A DNA stretch of 64,000 nt, taken from NCBI GenBank assembly GCA_009760885.1, contig CM019721.1, positions 18,488,381 through 18,552,380 of the forward strand, written 5' to 3'. The translations under genes and the position numbers were made by a program. This DNA comes from Achatina immaculata (Eukaryota > Mollusca > Gastropoda > Stylommatophora > Achatinidae). The notes below the pieces were generated by a model. That model saw only the letters and a program-made list of their open reading frames with translations. It had not been told where the DNA came from and made no database searches. Shown here piece by piece: positions 31,859 to 43,794 of this stretch; within the stretch, counting starts at the first letter, position 1; every line of letters begins with the position of its first letter.

Positions 31859-32106
31859 AAGGGTTATTACCACTGCAAAAAAAAAAGGGGGGGGGGAGAG
31901 GGTGGTCCATAAATACCCCGACCCCTGTGAAGGAAGATCTCAGAATGAACAATGCACGTACTCCGCTGTGCCGACGAGATCCTTGCTGATCCAGTGTGTA
32001 TGTGTGTGTGTGAAGTGCTTGTGTCTTTGTGTGTAATAGAGGGAGAGAACGAGGGAAGGAGGGAGGGAGAGATATAGTTAGGATAGAACTAGCTTTAAAC
32101 TTCATT

Positions 32107-32145
<39 letters not shown>
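32107..32145. repeat. CA microsatellite
   Basis: About 19 AC repeats. 31860-32107 holds A/G homopolymers and no gene. Confidence 0.95.
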
Positions 32146-32146
<1 letters not shown>

Positions 32147-32149
32147 TGC

Positions 32150-32430
32150 ATACGATGGCAAATCTTGTTTGTACTGATGGCAAATCTTGTTTGTACTGAT
32201 GGCAAATCTTGTTTGTACTGATGGCAAATCTTGTTTGTACTAATGGCAAATCTTGTTTGTACTGATGGCAAATATTGTTTGTACTGATGGCAAATATTGT
32301 TTGTACTGATGGCAAATCTTGTTTGTACTGATGGCAAATCTTGTTTGTACTGATGGCAAATATTGTTTGTACTGATGGCAAATCTTGTTTGTACTGATGG
32401 CAAATCTTGTTTGTACTGATGGCATATAGC
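32150..32430. repeat. 22-bp minisatellite, about 12 copies
   Basis: Unit TGATGGCAAATCTTGTTTGT plus AC, with two variants (CTT or ATT in the middle). It sits directly after the CA run. Confidence 0.93.
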
Positions 32431-32930
32431 AAACACATCTGACATACTGTGTAAGTGCGCCATCACCTGACATATGCACTGTTATCAAACAGAATGTCAC
32501 AATCGTGCCTCCCCTTCCCCCCCCCCCCCTCCTCTTTTCACAAAGAGGCTCATGTCAACAACTTCTGAGAAAGTTCGTCTTTGGGACTAGTTTTCCCAAG
32601 AGCTGATAACTGCGGCGATCTCGTATATACCACAAACTCCCTTGAAACAAATTGTATCACAATATATCCTAATCATAAAATAGTGAAGGTGTCAAACATA
32701 TTTATACCGTTGTAATGTGTTTTCTTATATTTAAGTATTAGTTTCTGCTTTTTTTTTTCTTATTCTAACTGCTATTCGAAGTTTATACACGATAATGTTA
32801 CACTTGAGCTGATTATTATCCCGATTGAATCATCTTTCAATAAATGTGAGTGATGAGTTATTCTGTGTACGAACTGGGCTTTTCTGACTGATAAAACATC
32901 TCTGAAACGTCACAATTAATTCATATATAT
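32431..32930. other. Unassigned
   Basis: AT-rich, a C-run at 32518-32529. No gene seen. Confidence 0.4.
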
Positions 32931-32931
32931 G

Positions 32932-32995
32932 TGTGTATGTATGTATGAATGTATGTATGTATGCATGTATGTATGTATGTATGTATGTATGTATG

Positions 32996-33026
<31 letters not shown>

Positions 33027-33050
33027 GTATGTATGTATGTATGTATATGA
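32932..33050. repeat. GTAT tetranucleotide microsatellite
   Basis: About 28 ATGT/GTAT repeats with a few interruptions. Confidence 0.95.
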
Positions 33051-34204
33051 GAGAATAATGATCTAATGATCTAAACACAATGTATGACAATATACATTTG
33101 GTTTTAATAGTTGCTATGATCAATATCAATCAACCCAACCTTGAATTCTGGGCATAACAAGCCAATCTAGACCAATGGTTCTCAACCCATGGGCAGCGGC
33201 CCAAAGGTGGGCCGTGATAGGAAGTATTGTGGGCCGCGCTGAAGTCTCAAAGCAACGAAAAAAAAAAGAGAGAAAAAAGTAGATATAATAAAAATTATTT
33301 CTCATTTTTCACGCAGTGCATAGGGGCAGACTGCACAGATGCAAGCCGCAGAATTGTAGGTCGCTTTATTAGTATGTCCTCAGTGCGGGTACTGGAGAAA
33401 GGATGGTCCAGGCAGCGTTTCTTCCAGCATCAAACAGAAAGGATGGTCCAGGCAGCGTTTCTTCCAGCGTCAAACAGAAATGTGACGGACATAACAAGAC
33501 CATATCGCTTTTGAAGTGCGACATCGGCGCCTTTCAGACCATGTTGCTGAAACGTACAGTTTTACAATTTAATTTTAGAGAACAGTCCATGTATATTTTG
33601 TGAGAGTGCAAAAGTGAAATATAATTCTCGGCAATTGTGTTTTAGTTTAAAAATCATATTTCGTTGCCTTGAGAGCCGCTATTTGATCTTGGTGCTGTGT
33701 GTAATTCGTATTGGATTAATCAACGGATTTCAGGTACCCACGTAGTGATAGTGGAGACTTTCTGGATACCCTTTCTTTATTGTGTAAACCTTAAAACTTT
33801 AGGCGATAAAAAGAATCGATTTGTGAAACGTAAGCCTTCGACTTAGCACAAACAAACTGATAGTAGTGGCAGCGAAAGAGATTGTGATCAAGACGACTTT
33901 AACGCTGATACTCGTAAGAAAACTAAATACGTTGGCTAATATGATGTGGAGTATATTAAGTACCGTTTAGTTCCATCAACAAATGACCAAAATTCTACCA
34001 TAGTGTGTTATTTGTTTGCAAATCCTCTCTAATGAGGCAATGAAGTCAAAGAAATTGCGTCGTCATCTAACTGCAAGACATCCAGACCTACAGAATAAAA
34101 CCAAAGAATTTTTCGAACGTAAAACCGAGGAATATAGTAAATAGAAGACAGTGTTAAAAAAAAGCCACTCTCAACGAAAAGCTCTCACAGCATCGTAGCT
34201 GATT

Positions 34205-34209
34205 GCCTA

Positions 34210-34240
<31 letters not shown>

Positions 34241-34462
34241 GAACCTTAAGTGCCCAGGGCACATGGGGCTTCCGCAAGGGTTTTCCACAAATGCCTGTCC
34301 TTCGCCTTTTTTTCTGCTCTTGCCCAGGTGAGCCCTCTATTGCTCAACATCCTTTCTGTTGTTCTTCTCCATGTCTCTTTTGGTCTACACTTACTTCTGC
34401 TCCCCTGTGGTGTCCATCTTAGTGCTATTTTTGGTAGTGAGTTGTCAGTCATTTGGAGCACA
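34205..34462 (-). mobile_element. LINE-B copy inserted in the hAT element
   Basis: Antisense LINE-B from the CT (GA) tail through APCALGT to the LRMTDN block (near 34460). It interrupts the transposase just before HTVGEDLIKPATVEI. No target duplication is visible; some hAT sequence seems lost at the junction. Confidence 0.85.
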
Positions 34463-34590
34463 CAGTTGGAGAAGATCTTATCAAGCCAGCCACTGTTGAG
34501 ATTTGTGACGTAATGTTCGGCTAAGAATATGGTACAAAACTGAAAAGCATTCCCATCTCGAACGATACTGTCCGCACAAGAATATCTGAT

Positions 34591-34983
34591 ATGTCCGAAG
34601 ACATTGTCGCGCACCTAAAAGAACGATTACAATCTACTAAGTTTGCTATTCAGTTAGATGAGTCAACTGACATCTCTGGCGAGTCACAGCTACTTGTTTA
34701 TGTTCGGTGTTGTTGGCAAAATAGTATACAAAAGGAATTTCTTTTTTGCAAGTCGCTGCCAGCGAAAACGACGGTCGATGAAATAGTTCGTGTTTTAAAC
34801 GATTTTTTTATAACTTTTGGACTGCACTGGACACATTGCACCGGTGTTTGCACTGACGATGCTGCCACAATGACTGGTCGCAACAGTGGTGTTGTAACTC
34901 GCATAAAACAATTGTCACCCGAGATTGTAGGCACCCATTTCATGATCCATCGTGAAGCACTCGCTTCAAAGAAGTTGAATTGA
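34591..34983 (+). pseudogene. hAT transposase fragment
   Basis: 131-codon open frame that is one piece of the broken transposase. It shows AIQLDESTDISGESQLLVYV, the first catalytic Asp region of hAT enzymes, and GVCTDDAATMTGRNSG with the second conserved Asp. It ends in HREALASKKLN. The homologous frame continues past the stop (SDAEHKNLLLHSAVRWLSRR near 35085, KVAAFKKKLRLWRMTLENKS near 35340). It is part of the element at 33173-36084, not a host gene. Confidence 0.88.
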
Positions 34984-36094
34984 AACTCTGGGACCTGCAC
35001 TCGAAGACTGTGTTCGGATTGTAAACTTCATAAAAACTAGAACAGTGAACGGTGGATTATTTCCTCAACTTTGTATTGAGTCAGATGCAGAACACAAGAA
35101 TCTCCTATTGCACTCGGCTGTGCGTTGGCTGTCCAGAAGAAGAGTCCCTGCAAGGGTGTTTGAGCATCGTTTATAATTGTTGCAGTTTTTGACAGAACAC
35201 ACTCTCGACCTGACAGGTAAAGTCGCTGACATTGAATGGCTTGTCATAGTGGCATACTTTTCTGACATTTTCTGCCTTTAGACCCGTTTGAACATATCAC
35301 TGCAGGGTAAAGATGTCAGTATACTCAAGACATACGACAAAGTTGCAGCCTTTAAGAAGAAACTACGACTTTGGCGCATGACACTCGAGAACAAATCACA
35401 AGACATGTTTCACTTGTTCTGTGAATTTATAGAGAGAACGGCGAGGTTCTGAAAGGGGTCACTGGTGTAATAAAAGGCCATCTGACATCTCTTGTTGAAT
35501 ATTTTGACACATACTTCACGCCCGAAGACATTAAAACGTACGATTGGATTCGTAATCCTTTTCAGTGTGTATTCTCTGAATTAACCGGTCGTGCACAAGA
35601 AGAATTAGCGGAACTATCTTGCGACCGCACATTACAATCAAATTTAACTACAGCGTCATATTTTGTCTCTTCTTCTTGCTGCACTGTTTCGCTGGAATAT
35701 CCGTTTTTGTCAGCCCTGGCGATGAAAGTTTTTCTACATTTTTCAACAACTTATTTATGCGAAGTTTCATTTGCTGCACTGACTGCCATGAAAACCAAAT
35801 ATCATTCAAGAATAAACGTGAAGGATGATCTTTGAGTGTGTTTGTCACAAATTCCAGCCAGAATATACATGTTATCCAACCGGAAACATTGCCATCTTTA
35901 AGTTAAATGAAAAGAACCCTTCTGTAGCAATGAATATGCAGTTAAACGTGCAGAGAAAATGTTACATAATACTTCATAAAATTAGATTTGTACCTTGCAA
36001 ATATAAATCACTTTATTAGTCGGCCGCAAAAATGTTCGACTTTTAAATGTGAGCCGTGCAGCAAAAAGAGTCTGAGATCCGCTGGTCTAGAGCA

Positions 36095-36520
36095 AGGCGA
36101 AAGGCCTGGGTAGCTGTCATGTTATGTTTCCTCAGTGTGTCCATATATCCATGTTTCCCTAGGTCTTCCTCGCGCCTTGTACCCAGATGTTTTCGGGTTG
36201 TATGCACCTGCCGCTGGTTGTTCTGGGGTCATGCGTACCAAATGCCCGAACCACTTAACTCTCTTGTTTTTTTTATGTAGTTTTTGACAGGTGGTGTTCC
36301 CACCAGTTGCCGGACTATTTCATTTCACATTTGACCCGTTCTTGTCTTGTTTATTATTTTTTATTATGCGCTTTATCTGGCGTGATGTTATCTTTCTGTC
36401 ATGGTATTTGGTGAGTGTCCATGTTTGGCATTGATAGCACAGAACTGAGTGAATATTGTTTGAAAGAGCTGAGTTTTTTTTTTAATGGCGTCCATCGAGA
36501 TATTTGGATGTTTGAGGTAG
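36095..36520 (-). mobile_element. LINE 3' fragment with RGRPRETW motif
   Basis: Minus translation includes PAAGAYNPKTSGYKARGRPR followed by ETW, typical of the LINE post-RT tail. The rest is decayed. It borders the right end of the hAT element. Confidence 0.6.
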
Positions 36521-36839
36521 GTGTCACTAAATTAAAAGAATCGGAACGCATTTAGAGAACTGACGGCAGGAACGCGTATATTATAATGTATATAGTTTAT
36601 TCTCTCGTTCTTTACTCCCTTTAACGTTCACACCATTGCATGCCTCTTTCCTGTTCTGCTCCTCTAACATTTGCTTCTTCCTGGTATGAATGTTCTTTAG
36701 TAAATGCAGTTATAATGTTCTGATTTTGTGGAACAGTTAAGAATGTTCTTTATTTTTGTTTTTGCTGAAGTTGAGGTTTTTAAGTTAGATACTTCGAGTG
36801 CGTTCTTTCTGTACCTTAGTGCAGATTCTCCGCCAGATC

Positions 36840-37550
36840 TCTCTCTATATCACTCTACACTCTCTTCCCTCCCTCCTTGCTCTCTCTCTCTCTTTCTCGC
36901 TTACTCTCTCCTCTTACTCCTTTATTATTTTCTCCCCGTCCCTACCTTCACAAACTCCTCATTCCTCCTTACTCTCTAACCCTCCCATCTACTCCCGTTT
37001 TCCCCCCCTTTCCTACTCGCTCCATACTTCCTCCCCCTCTCTAATCATCCCTTCCCACTCTCTCCCCGTCCCTCCTAACTCTATAACCCTCCCTTCTAAA
37101 CCCTCCGTCCCACTTCATCCCTACTTCATCCCCACTCTCTAGTCCCCCTCCTCACTCTCTAATCTTCCCTCCCCGCTGAACAACCCTCACTTCCCAATTT
37201 ATCCCCCTTCTTTCCCTCCTCACTTTCCATTCTTTTCCTGTCCCTCCCAACTATGTACCCTCCCTCACACTCTCCGTTCTCCCTCACTATTCTCTACTTC
37301 CACCCCACTCTCCCAACTTCCCTCTCTCCTCGCTTTCTCTCGCTCTCACTTACCATCTTCTCTCACCACTCTCTCTCTCTCTTCCCTCCCTCCCCACTAT
37401 TTCCCCGTCCTTCCCCACTTCTAACCCTCCCTTCCCACTATACCCCCTAATCCCTCATACTCCCCACTATTTCCCCGTCCTTCCCCACTTCTAACCCTCC
37501 CTTCCCACTATACCCCCTAATCCCCCATACTCCCCACCGCGCACTCTTTG
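36840..37550. repeat. Pyrimidine-rich tract with a 70-bp duplication
   Basis: About 700 bp that is overwhelmingly C and T on the plus strand. A 70-bp block starting TCCCCACTATTTCCCCGTCC is tandemly duplicated (37391-37460 and 37461-37530, almost identical). Open frames here are compositional. Confidence 0.85.
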
Positions 37551-37789
37551 AACAAAAGCTAAGTACTCCCTGTATATGCTCTTCTCCGCTTAAGCTATTA
37601 ACAAATGCACGGCATGCTGGGAAGGAATGAGGAAGATTTAGAATAATGAGAGGGCGGAAGGGAGGGGAGGTGAGGGAGTTCGGAAAGGGAAAGAGGGCGG
37701 ATTCAAGGGGGGGGGGCATAATGTAGATTTTCTCCTTTTATCTATTCTCTACTATCTGGTTAGTTGAGAACACAGGAATAGACGAGCAT

Positions 37790-38480
37790 ACATACACAAA
37801 CGTACATAAAAATATACACAAGCAGACACAAACATGCAACACACGCAGACATACAAACAGGCACATACACAGTTAGACGCACAAATATCCCCAAACTTGC
37901 ATAAACGTGCACAGAGCACAAACACATATTACGCAATCATATATATTACATATATTACATATTACACATAATACACATATTACTGATAATACACATATTA
38001 CATATTTATACATATTACACATATTATTGTATATATATATATATATATTCAATCATGAACACACAAACATGTACACATAAATATAGACAAACAAACATAT
38101 AAAGACAAACATATAAAGACAAAAGTGTACACAAAATATGGACAAGATGAACATAAAAACACAAACATGTACACAAACATATGGGCAAACAAACATATAA
38201 ACACAAACATTTACGCATAAATATGGGCAAACAAACATATAAACACAAACATACACATATAAACATACACACAAAATATAGACAGATAACTACGCACACA
38301 AACATGGACACATAAACATACACAAACATTCACAAAAGCATACACACATAACGCATACACGCACAAATACGGACACACAAACATACGGACACAAACTTGG
38401 ACACATAAGCATATGCACACAACTTAAACACATAAATACACACACACACATAATCATAGACACTCAACACTGCACTTCCT
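37790..38480. repeat. ACAAACATA-type low-complexity block
   Basis: ACACAAACATGTACACAAAT-like degenerate repeats with a TA run at 38030-38048. No coding signal. Confidence 0.85.
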
Positions 38481-38814
38481 TGCCCTCTTGTCCTAAATGT
38501 CAATTTGACACACTTCTATCTCCCTCTCTCTACTCTCCGCCTCTCTCCACACATTTCTACTTCCGGTTCACTGGTCTTAGATCTTGCAAGTGTCTCTTGC
38601 TGTGTACCGGAGTATCGTGTCCATGTGGCCCAGACGACAGCAGAAAAACCAAGAAGACATTAAAGACCAGATGTCCCTGAAACGTTTAACGGTTACCTGT
38701 TACCTGATTGTGCGTAAGTAGAGCAAGAAAGATTATTTATTTTCGAGGAAAACAAAACTATAGTGAAACTTGTGACATCGTTTCTGTTAGCTTATTGTTT
38801 TGGGGCCACTGCGT
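38481..38814. other. Unassigned
   Basis: A short plus frame with Cys residues (TGVSCPCGPDDS, near 38610) ends before 38690. It may be a LINE zinc-knuckle remnant, but I could not tie it to a family. Confidence 0.3.
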
Positions 38815-39035
38815 GCATTTTTAAAGTCCCATTGTCCCGTGTAGATAATTTTTTTTAAAGTCCCATTGTCCCGTGTTGATAATTTTTAAAGTCCCATTGT
38901 CTCGTGTAGATAATTTTTTTAAAGTCCCATTGTCCCGTGTTGTTAATTTTTAAAGTCCCATTGTCCCGTGTAGATCATTTTTAAAGTCCCATTGTCCCGT
39001 GTAGATAATTTTTAAAGTCTCATTGTCAAGGCTAG
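38815..39035. repeat. About 31-bp minisatellite, 7 copies
   Basis: Unit TTTTTAAAGTCCCATTGTCC then CGTGTAGATAA, with length variation in the T run. Confidence 0.92.
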
Positions 39036-39164
39036 ATGATTTTTTGTAAAAACCTCACAAACCCAGTGTAGTCATTTATATATGTATGTAGTTACTTTCT
39101 GTACTGAGTGTATAGGTAAGAGAGAAACGTAAATGTTATATTTTATTTCATTTTATGTCTCTCA

Positions 39165-39820
39165 GCTTCCATATTGACATTAAGATTATTATTGATGGCA
39201 ACTGACAAAACAAATAAGGCAGATGAAATATGAGGAAAAATTGAACGAGGTAGAGAGTTTTGAAAATATTTGGATCATTACTAACTAATAATGGAGATAC
39301 AATGAAGGAAATTAAAAGAAGGCCATCCATCGCTCTTCAGAAAATAAAACAACTAAAGACGCTGTGGAGAGGAACAGACAGAACTACAAAAATACGAATT
39401 TTAAGAGCATGCATATTTCCCAAGGCAACATATGCATGTGAGACCTGGACACTTAACAAAACAGGTGAGAAACACATAAATGCCCTTGAATGTAAATGCT
39501 ACAGAAAAGTTCTTCAGATATCATGGACACACAAAAGACCAAAAATATCCATACTACAAGAACTTAATATTGAAGAAGGCTGGCTAGTAAAGAGGATTAA
39601 ACAGAGAAAACTTAAATATTTTGTACACTTTAAACGAATTTAGAGAAGGCCGTCTTGGAAGGTTACATAATGGGGAAAAGAAAGAGAGAAAGACCAAGGC
39701 GAAGATGGCTGCAAACATCTTTGATGATCTACATATGGATGCATCAGCAACCAAGAAGCCACCAGCAGAGTTGAAAGGGAGGCAAAGTTCCGCAAGGGAC
39801 ATGGAAATGACTGACTGTTC
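39165..39820 (+). mobile_element. LINE-A 3' fragment
   Basis: The plus frame opens at 39260: LTNNGDTMKEIKRRPSIALQ, LRACIFPKATYACETWTLNK, NALECKCYRKVLQISW, then KRIKQRKLKYF. After a frameshift it continues to the AKFRKGHG end and ACTGACTG. Confidence 0.9.
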
Positions 39821-39997
39821 AGTTTTAGCGTTCTATAAACAAACTTATGATGTGTCAGAGCAGAGAGAATACAAGCGAGATAATCTGTGACATACACTAA
39901 CCTGTTTCCTTATATCCATACAGCAGAACTGGCATGCTTGTATAGAGCGGTCGAACTGACTCCAGTAACGGCAAATAGGTTCTATCTATGACTTCTT

Positions 39998-40690
39998 TCC
40001 ATTTACTCTTTCTTATGGAACTTTGCCTCCCTAACAGCTCTGATGTAGGCCTCTCTGTTGTAAGCAAGATGCCCTGCTGCTGATGCATCCATTAGCAAAT
40101 CATCAACGATGTTTTGTAGCCATCTTCGCCTTGGTCTCTTTCTTTTTCCCATATGTACCCTTCCAAGACTGTCTTCTCTAAATTCTCATGACGTTTAATG
40201 TGTCCAAAATATTTAAGTTTTCTCTCTTTAATCTTCCTTACTAACAAAACTTCTTCAATATTAAGTTCTTGTAGTATGGATGTATTTGTTCTTTTTTGTG
40301 TCCGTGATATTCGAAGTGCTCTTCTGTAGCATTTACATTCAAAGGCATTTATGTGTTTCTCACCTGTTTTGTTAAGTGTCCAGGTCTCACAGGCATATGT
40401 TGCGATGGGAAAGATGCATGCCATTAAAATCTTATTTTCATAGTTCTGTCTTTTCCTCTCCACAGCTTCTTTAGTTGTTTTATTTTTTGAAGAGCGATAG
40501 ATGTCCTCCTTTTACTTTCCCTCATCGTATCTCCAAATGAGTTAGTAATGATCCAAGATATTCAAAACTCTCCCCCTCTTCAATTTCTTCTCATTTCTGC
40601 TGCCTTATTTGTTTTGTCAGGTGTCATCCATTTAGTTTTCTTGTCATTAACATAAAGGTTTTTGCTCTTCATTATTCTTACGGACTGACA
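39998..40690 (-). mobile_element. LINE-A 3' fragment
   Basis: Minus frames: KILMACIFPIATYACETWTL, INAFECKCYRRALRISRTQK, IKERKLKYFGHIKRHENLEK. It also reaches upstream to the TTDKTNKAAE block and ends near AKFH. Confidence 0.88.
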
Positions 40691-40905
40691 TAATTAGCTT
40701 TTTTTTTCATTCCTTGCTACAGGTGGCATATTCGTAAAAGTGGCTTTACCGTATCAGATACTATATTTGACAGATTCATGTTTTTACAAGTTTGGATAAA
40801 TGACTAACTCACAAAGAGGTAGCTTTACATTGAAAATAAATTTTCTAGAAATTCTAATCGTAGGGGGTGGGGGGGGGGGAAGTTATCAAGGCTAGAGGTT
40901 ATCAC

Positions 40906-41086
40906 TCTCTCTCTCTCTCTCTGAACCTTAAGTGCCCAGGGCACATGGGGCTTACACAAGGGTTTTCTACAAATGCCTGTCCTTCGCCTTTTTTTCTGCT
41001 CTTGCCCAGGTGAGCCCTCTATTGCTCAACATACTTTCTGTTATTCTTCTCCATGTCTATTTTGGTCTACCCTTACTTCTAACCAG
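40906..41086 (-). mobile_element. LINE-B copy, shortest clean insertion
   Basis: 181-bp copy with CT (GA) tail. It is flanked by identical 13-bp TAGAGGTTATCAC at 40893-40905 and 41087-41099. Confidence 0.92.
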
Positions 41087-41099
41087 TAGAGGTTATCAC

Positions 41100-41842
41100 G
41101 GAGATAATAATAATGGAGACTGAGGTTGACTGTGTTCTGTTCCTAAAAAGTGTAACATAGCTATAAGAGGTGATCAGAAAGACAAACACGTCCGGTGTAA
41201 GAAGACTAGGTAGATTATCGGAATTTTGTAACAGAAAATAACACTTTCTTCGGTTCTTTCCCCTAGTTGTTCGGATTTCAGGGGTTGATTCCCTTGGGTT
41301 TTTTCAGATTTAAAGTTATGGAGCTTATCTCCCCTGAGTCGAGAAGCTTGTATAAGTCCTGAGTATGACCTCTTGCATGAGACGCGTATGTTTACTCAGA
41401 CTCACGGGAATTTATAGAAAGTTTTTGGATTGTGGTTTTGTTTGAAAGTATGGAAGTCTGAATTTTGCTGTGTGTGCTAACCATTATTTAAAGAGGAGTC
41501 AAACAAGAAACGAGATAATGTCTTCTCTTTCATGTATTTATGATGAAACAACTAGCCTAAGTTGTTTGTTTCCAGTTTATTCACATTCTCTTGGGTTCAA
41601 CAGTTATTTTGAAGTATTGAATGCCGTCATCATCAGCTGCACTTGTACAGATGTATCATCATAATGTTTCACCACTCAACATTGTTTTAAATGTCCAGGG
41701 TGTGGCGGAGGGGTTTGCATGTAATATCGCCGATGGGCTTGTAGCAAAACTTGGGTTTAGCCCATCGGAGTATATCTTACAAACGCTGTGTTTGTCTGTG
41801 CGTAAATGTAGTTAGCAACACAACCACCAGATGTCTTCATAA
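41100..41842. other. Unassigned; one strong inverted repeat
   Basis: No gene or repeat family seen. A perfect 10-bp inverted repeat CCGATGGGCT/AGCCCATCGG (41730-41739 and 41759-41768) encloses a 19-nt loop. Confidence 0.5.
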
Positions 41843-42038
41843 TGTCTCGTCTTGGCGCCTTATTACAAGCTGTGCCATGTTTGTGTGTGAGTCCAGTCAG
41901 AAATATTACATTTGATGCACTCATACTCTCTCATCTTGTCGCCGTCTACAAGCTGTGCCATGTTTGTGTGTGAGCACAGTCAGAAATATTACATCTGATG
42001 CACTCATACTCTCTCATCTTGTCGCCGTCTACAAGCTG
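41843..42038. repeat. About 82-bp tandem repeat, 2.4 copies
   Basis: Unit includes CGTCTACAAGCTGTGCCATG, TTTGTGTGTGAGCACAGTCA, GAAATATTACATCTGATGCA. Confidence 0.9.
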
Positions 42039-42192
42039 TGAAGATCTAAACGTGGCCTATTTAATACACAAAGAACCAGTGAGAAGTGTTCAAAGCAAGG
42101 ACAATTAGACACGACTGCAACAAAGGAGTTTTTATTACCATCTCGTGCGTCGTCACATTTGCTTTTTTGCTAACGACGCCCACAAACTTTTT

Positions 42193-42246
42193 GATGATGA
42201 TGATGATGATGACGATGATGATGGTAATAGTGATGACGATGATGAA
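42193..42246. repeat. GAT microsatellite
   Basis: GATGATGAT with interruptions. Confidence 0.9.
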
Positions 42247-42394
42247 ATATAAATATCAAATAGATAACTGATTGCTATTTCAATACGATTTAAAAATAAA
42301 GTCAAGAATTAAAATTCTTCTATGTCGGTATGTTTTGACAGTGACGATGAACAAATGTGACTCTAAAACTCTCTGTTAACTGTACTTGTTACTG

Positions 42395-42490
42395 ACGACC
42401 CTCGATTTACCGGACTGATGAGGAGGAACATTTTTCATGAAAAGTCCACGAGTCCGGATTTTCCCAGCGAATAATTAAGAAAACATTAAC
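42395..42490. other. Possible pogo/Tigger-type terminal fragment
   Basis: CGACCCTCGATTTACCGGAC and, inverted, CACGAGTCCGGATTTTCCC resemble the terminal sequences of pogo/Tigger transposons (known ends contain CCTCG.TTA.CCGGA). No transposase is nearby. Weak. Confidence 0.3.
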
Positions 42491-42769
42491 CACACAGCAG
42501 CCAAGAGTAAACATGGAGAGGTTGTGTATATATGTTGTCACATAATGTACGTGCAACCAGTTTAAGAAGTCCCTGTGTCCCGTAGCACCTGTATGACGTA
42601 TGGGTGCGAAGTGTTAGTGTCCTAGGCCTCTACAGCATTTGGAACTAGAGGTGCCAGCACCTGTCCTTGCTGCCTTTGTTTTCCTAGGGAACCCCAGGTA
42701 TTCACTTTTTAAGACTGGGTTGACCCCGGCGCCGTTAGGTCTGAACAACTCCCCACCCCCCCCCCCACC

Positions 42770-43118
42770 CCCCAGAGGGAAGTCGAACCAAACACCTTCT
42801 GACTGGCAGGCCAATGCACTGACCACTGCATCACCGCGGCACCAGTTTAAGAAGTAAGGCAAAGGCAAAGCTAACCCTGTCCGTATCTTAGAGGCACGTT
42901 TGGCGCTAGTGCCCATGTTTTCCTTGACCTGCCAACACACCAGAGGATGATTTTGTCAGCACGCGCGCCTGATCGTCTTTCCTTTCCCAACCCCATAAGA
43001 AATCGGGTACCCTTTTCTACAGCTTGGCGATTGGGGGAGGGGGGGGGGCGACCGGATTCGAACCCCCGACCTTCGCCATGAGAGACCAGTGCATTAACCA
43101 TTCCACCACTCAGACGCT
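42770..43118 (-). mobile_element. Two tRNA-like SINE heads in tandem
   Basis: Two minus-strand tRNA-like segments. One at about 42775-42843 (CCGCGGTGATGCAGTGGTCA, B-box-like GGTTCGACTTC). One at about 43045-43116 (GAGTGGTGGAATGGTTAATG, B box GGTTCGAATCC). Both are followed (on plus) by a shared phrase TTTAAGAAGT, also present at 42559, suggesting insertion-related duplications. Confidence 0.6.
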
Positions 43119-43254
43119 CAATTTAAGAAGTACAGTATATAAAAATAAATGTACTAGAACATAATATAAATGAACAAATGAACTACCGGGTTCTGGATAA
43201 TGGCGGTACAGTGAAATTTTGATCGTCTAGAATTTTGTCAACGGAAAAAAAAAT

Positions 43255-43420
43255 CAGTATTAGGTCCAGCAAAAGCAGGGTCATCAATATTAGGCCAACC
43301 AAAAAACAGGGTCATCGATATTAGGTCAACCAAAAGCAGTGTAATCAATATGAGGCCAACCAAAAATCAAAGTCATCAGTATAAGGTCAACCAAAACAAG
43401 GGTCATCAGTATTTAATATT
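43255..43420. repeat. About 28-bp minisatellite, 6 diverged copies
   Basis: Unit GGTCATCAATATTAGGTCAA plus CCAAAAGC. Confidence 0.88.
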
Positions 43421-43794
43421 AGGAATGTTCGCATAAAAATATATCACAGATTTTGTTGTATGTTCTCTCTGACCGCATATACGTCGGTCGCTCTGTAATG
43501 TTACAACAGAATTTTTAAATTCCGATAGAGAAACTGGACGTTGGGAGCGTAACCGGTCATGGTGAACTCAAAAGCTTCCCAGACGTAACAAATATATCTT
43601 ATTTCTCGTGTAAAAAACTGACTGAGCTGCCGGACGTAAAATTATACAGTAAATAATTAATACACGTAAATTGGATATAGTTTTGCTAAGTATATAATAC
43701 GATACTTGCACAACGTCTAAATCACATAACGTCCTATTTTTACACAATGTATAGGGGATAGTTACGCAACACAAAACTGTGTATCTGTACATTT

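Larger units (their letters stand above)
33173..36084 (+). mobile_element. hAT transposon with BED-finger transposase, dead
   Basis: Left end CAATGGTTCTCAACCC, right end (reverse complement) CAGCGGATCTCAGACT, matching the CAGxGGTTCTCAAC-type inverted ends of Charlie-like hAT elements. The flanks ATCTAGAC (33165-33172) and GTCTAGAG (36085-36092) both fit the known nTCTAGAn target, though the outer bases differ. Inside are a BED-type region (about 33930-34145: VCYLFAN...KKLRRHLTARHPD), the catalytic region (34591-34983) and a C-terminal dimerisation block (FAALTAMKTKYHSRINVKDD, 35765-35828). Stops, frameshifts and a LINE-B insertion make it inactive. Relatives are known as ZBED5/SCAND3-like proteins. 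Confidence 0.88.

Noticed and set aside
34591..34983. Host ZBED/SCAND3-type gene
   Set aside because: The frame is broken on both sides, carries a LINE insertion, and has transposon ends and target flanks, so it is a dead hAT copy.
42395..42470. Hammerhead ribozyme-like CTGATGAG...GAAA at 42413-42450
   Set aside because: The stretch between CTGATGA and GAAA cannot form stem II, and the outer helices do not close in hammerhead order. The inverted CCGGACT/AGTCCGG is better explained as a transposon end.
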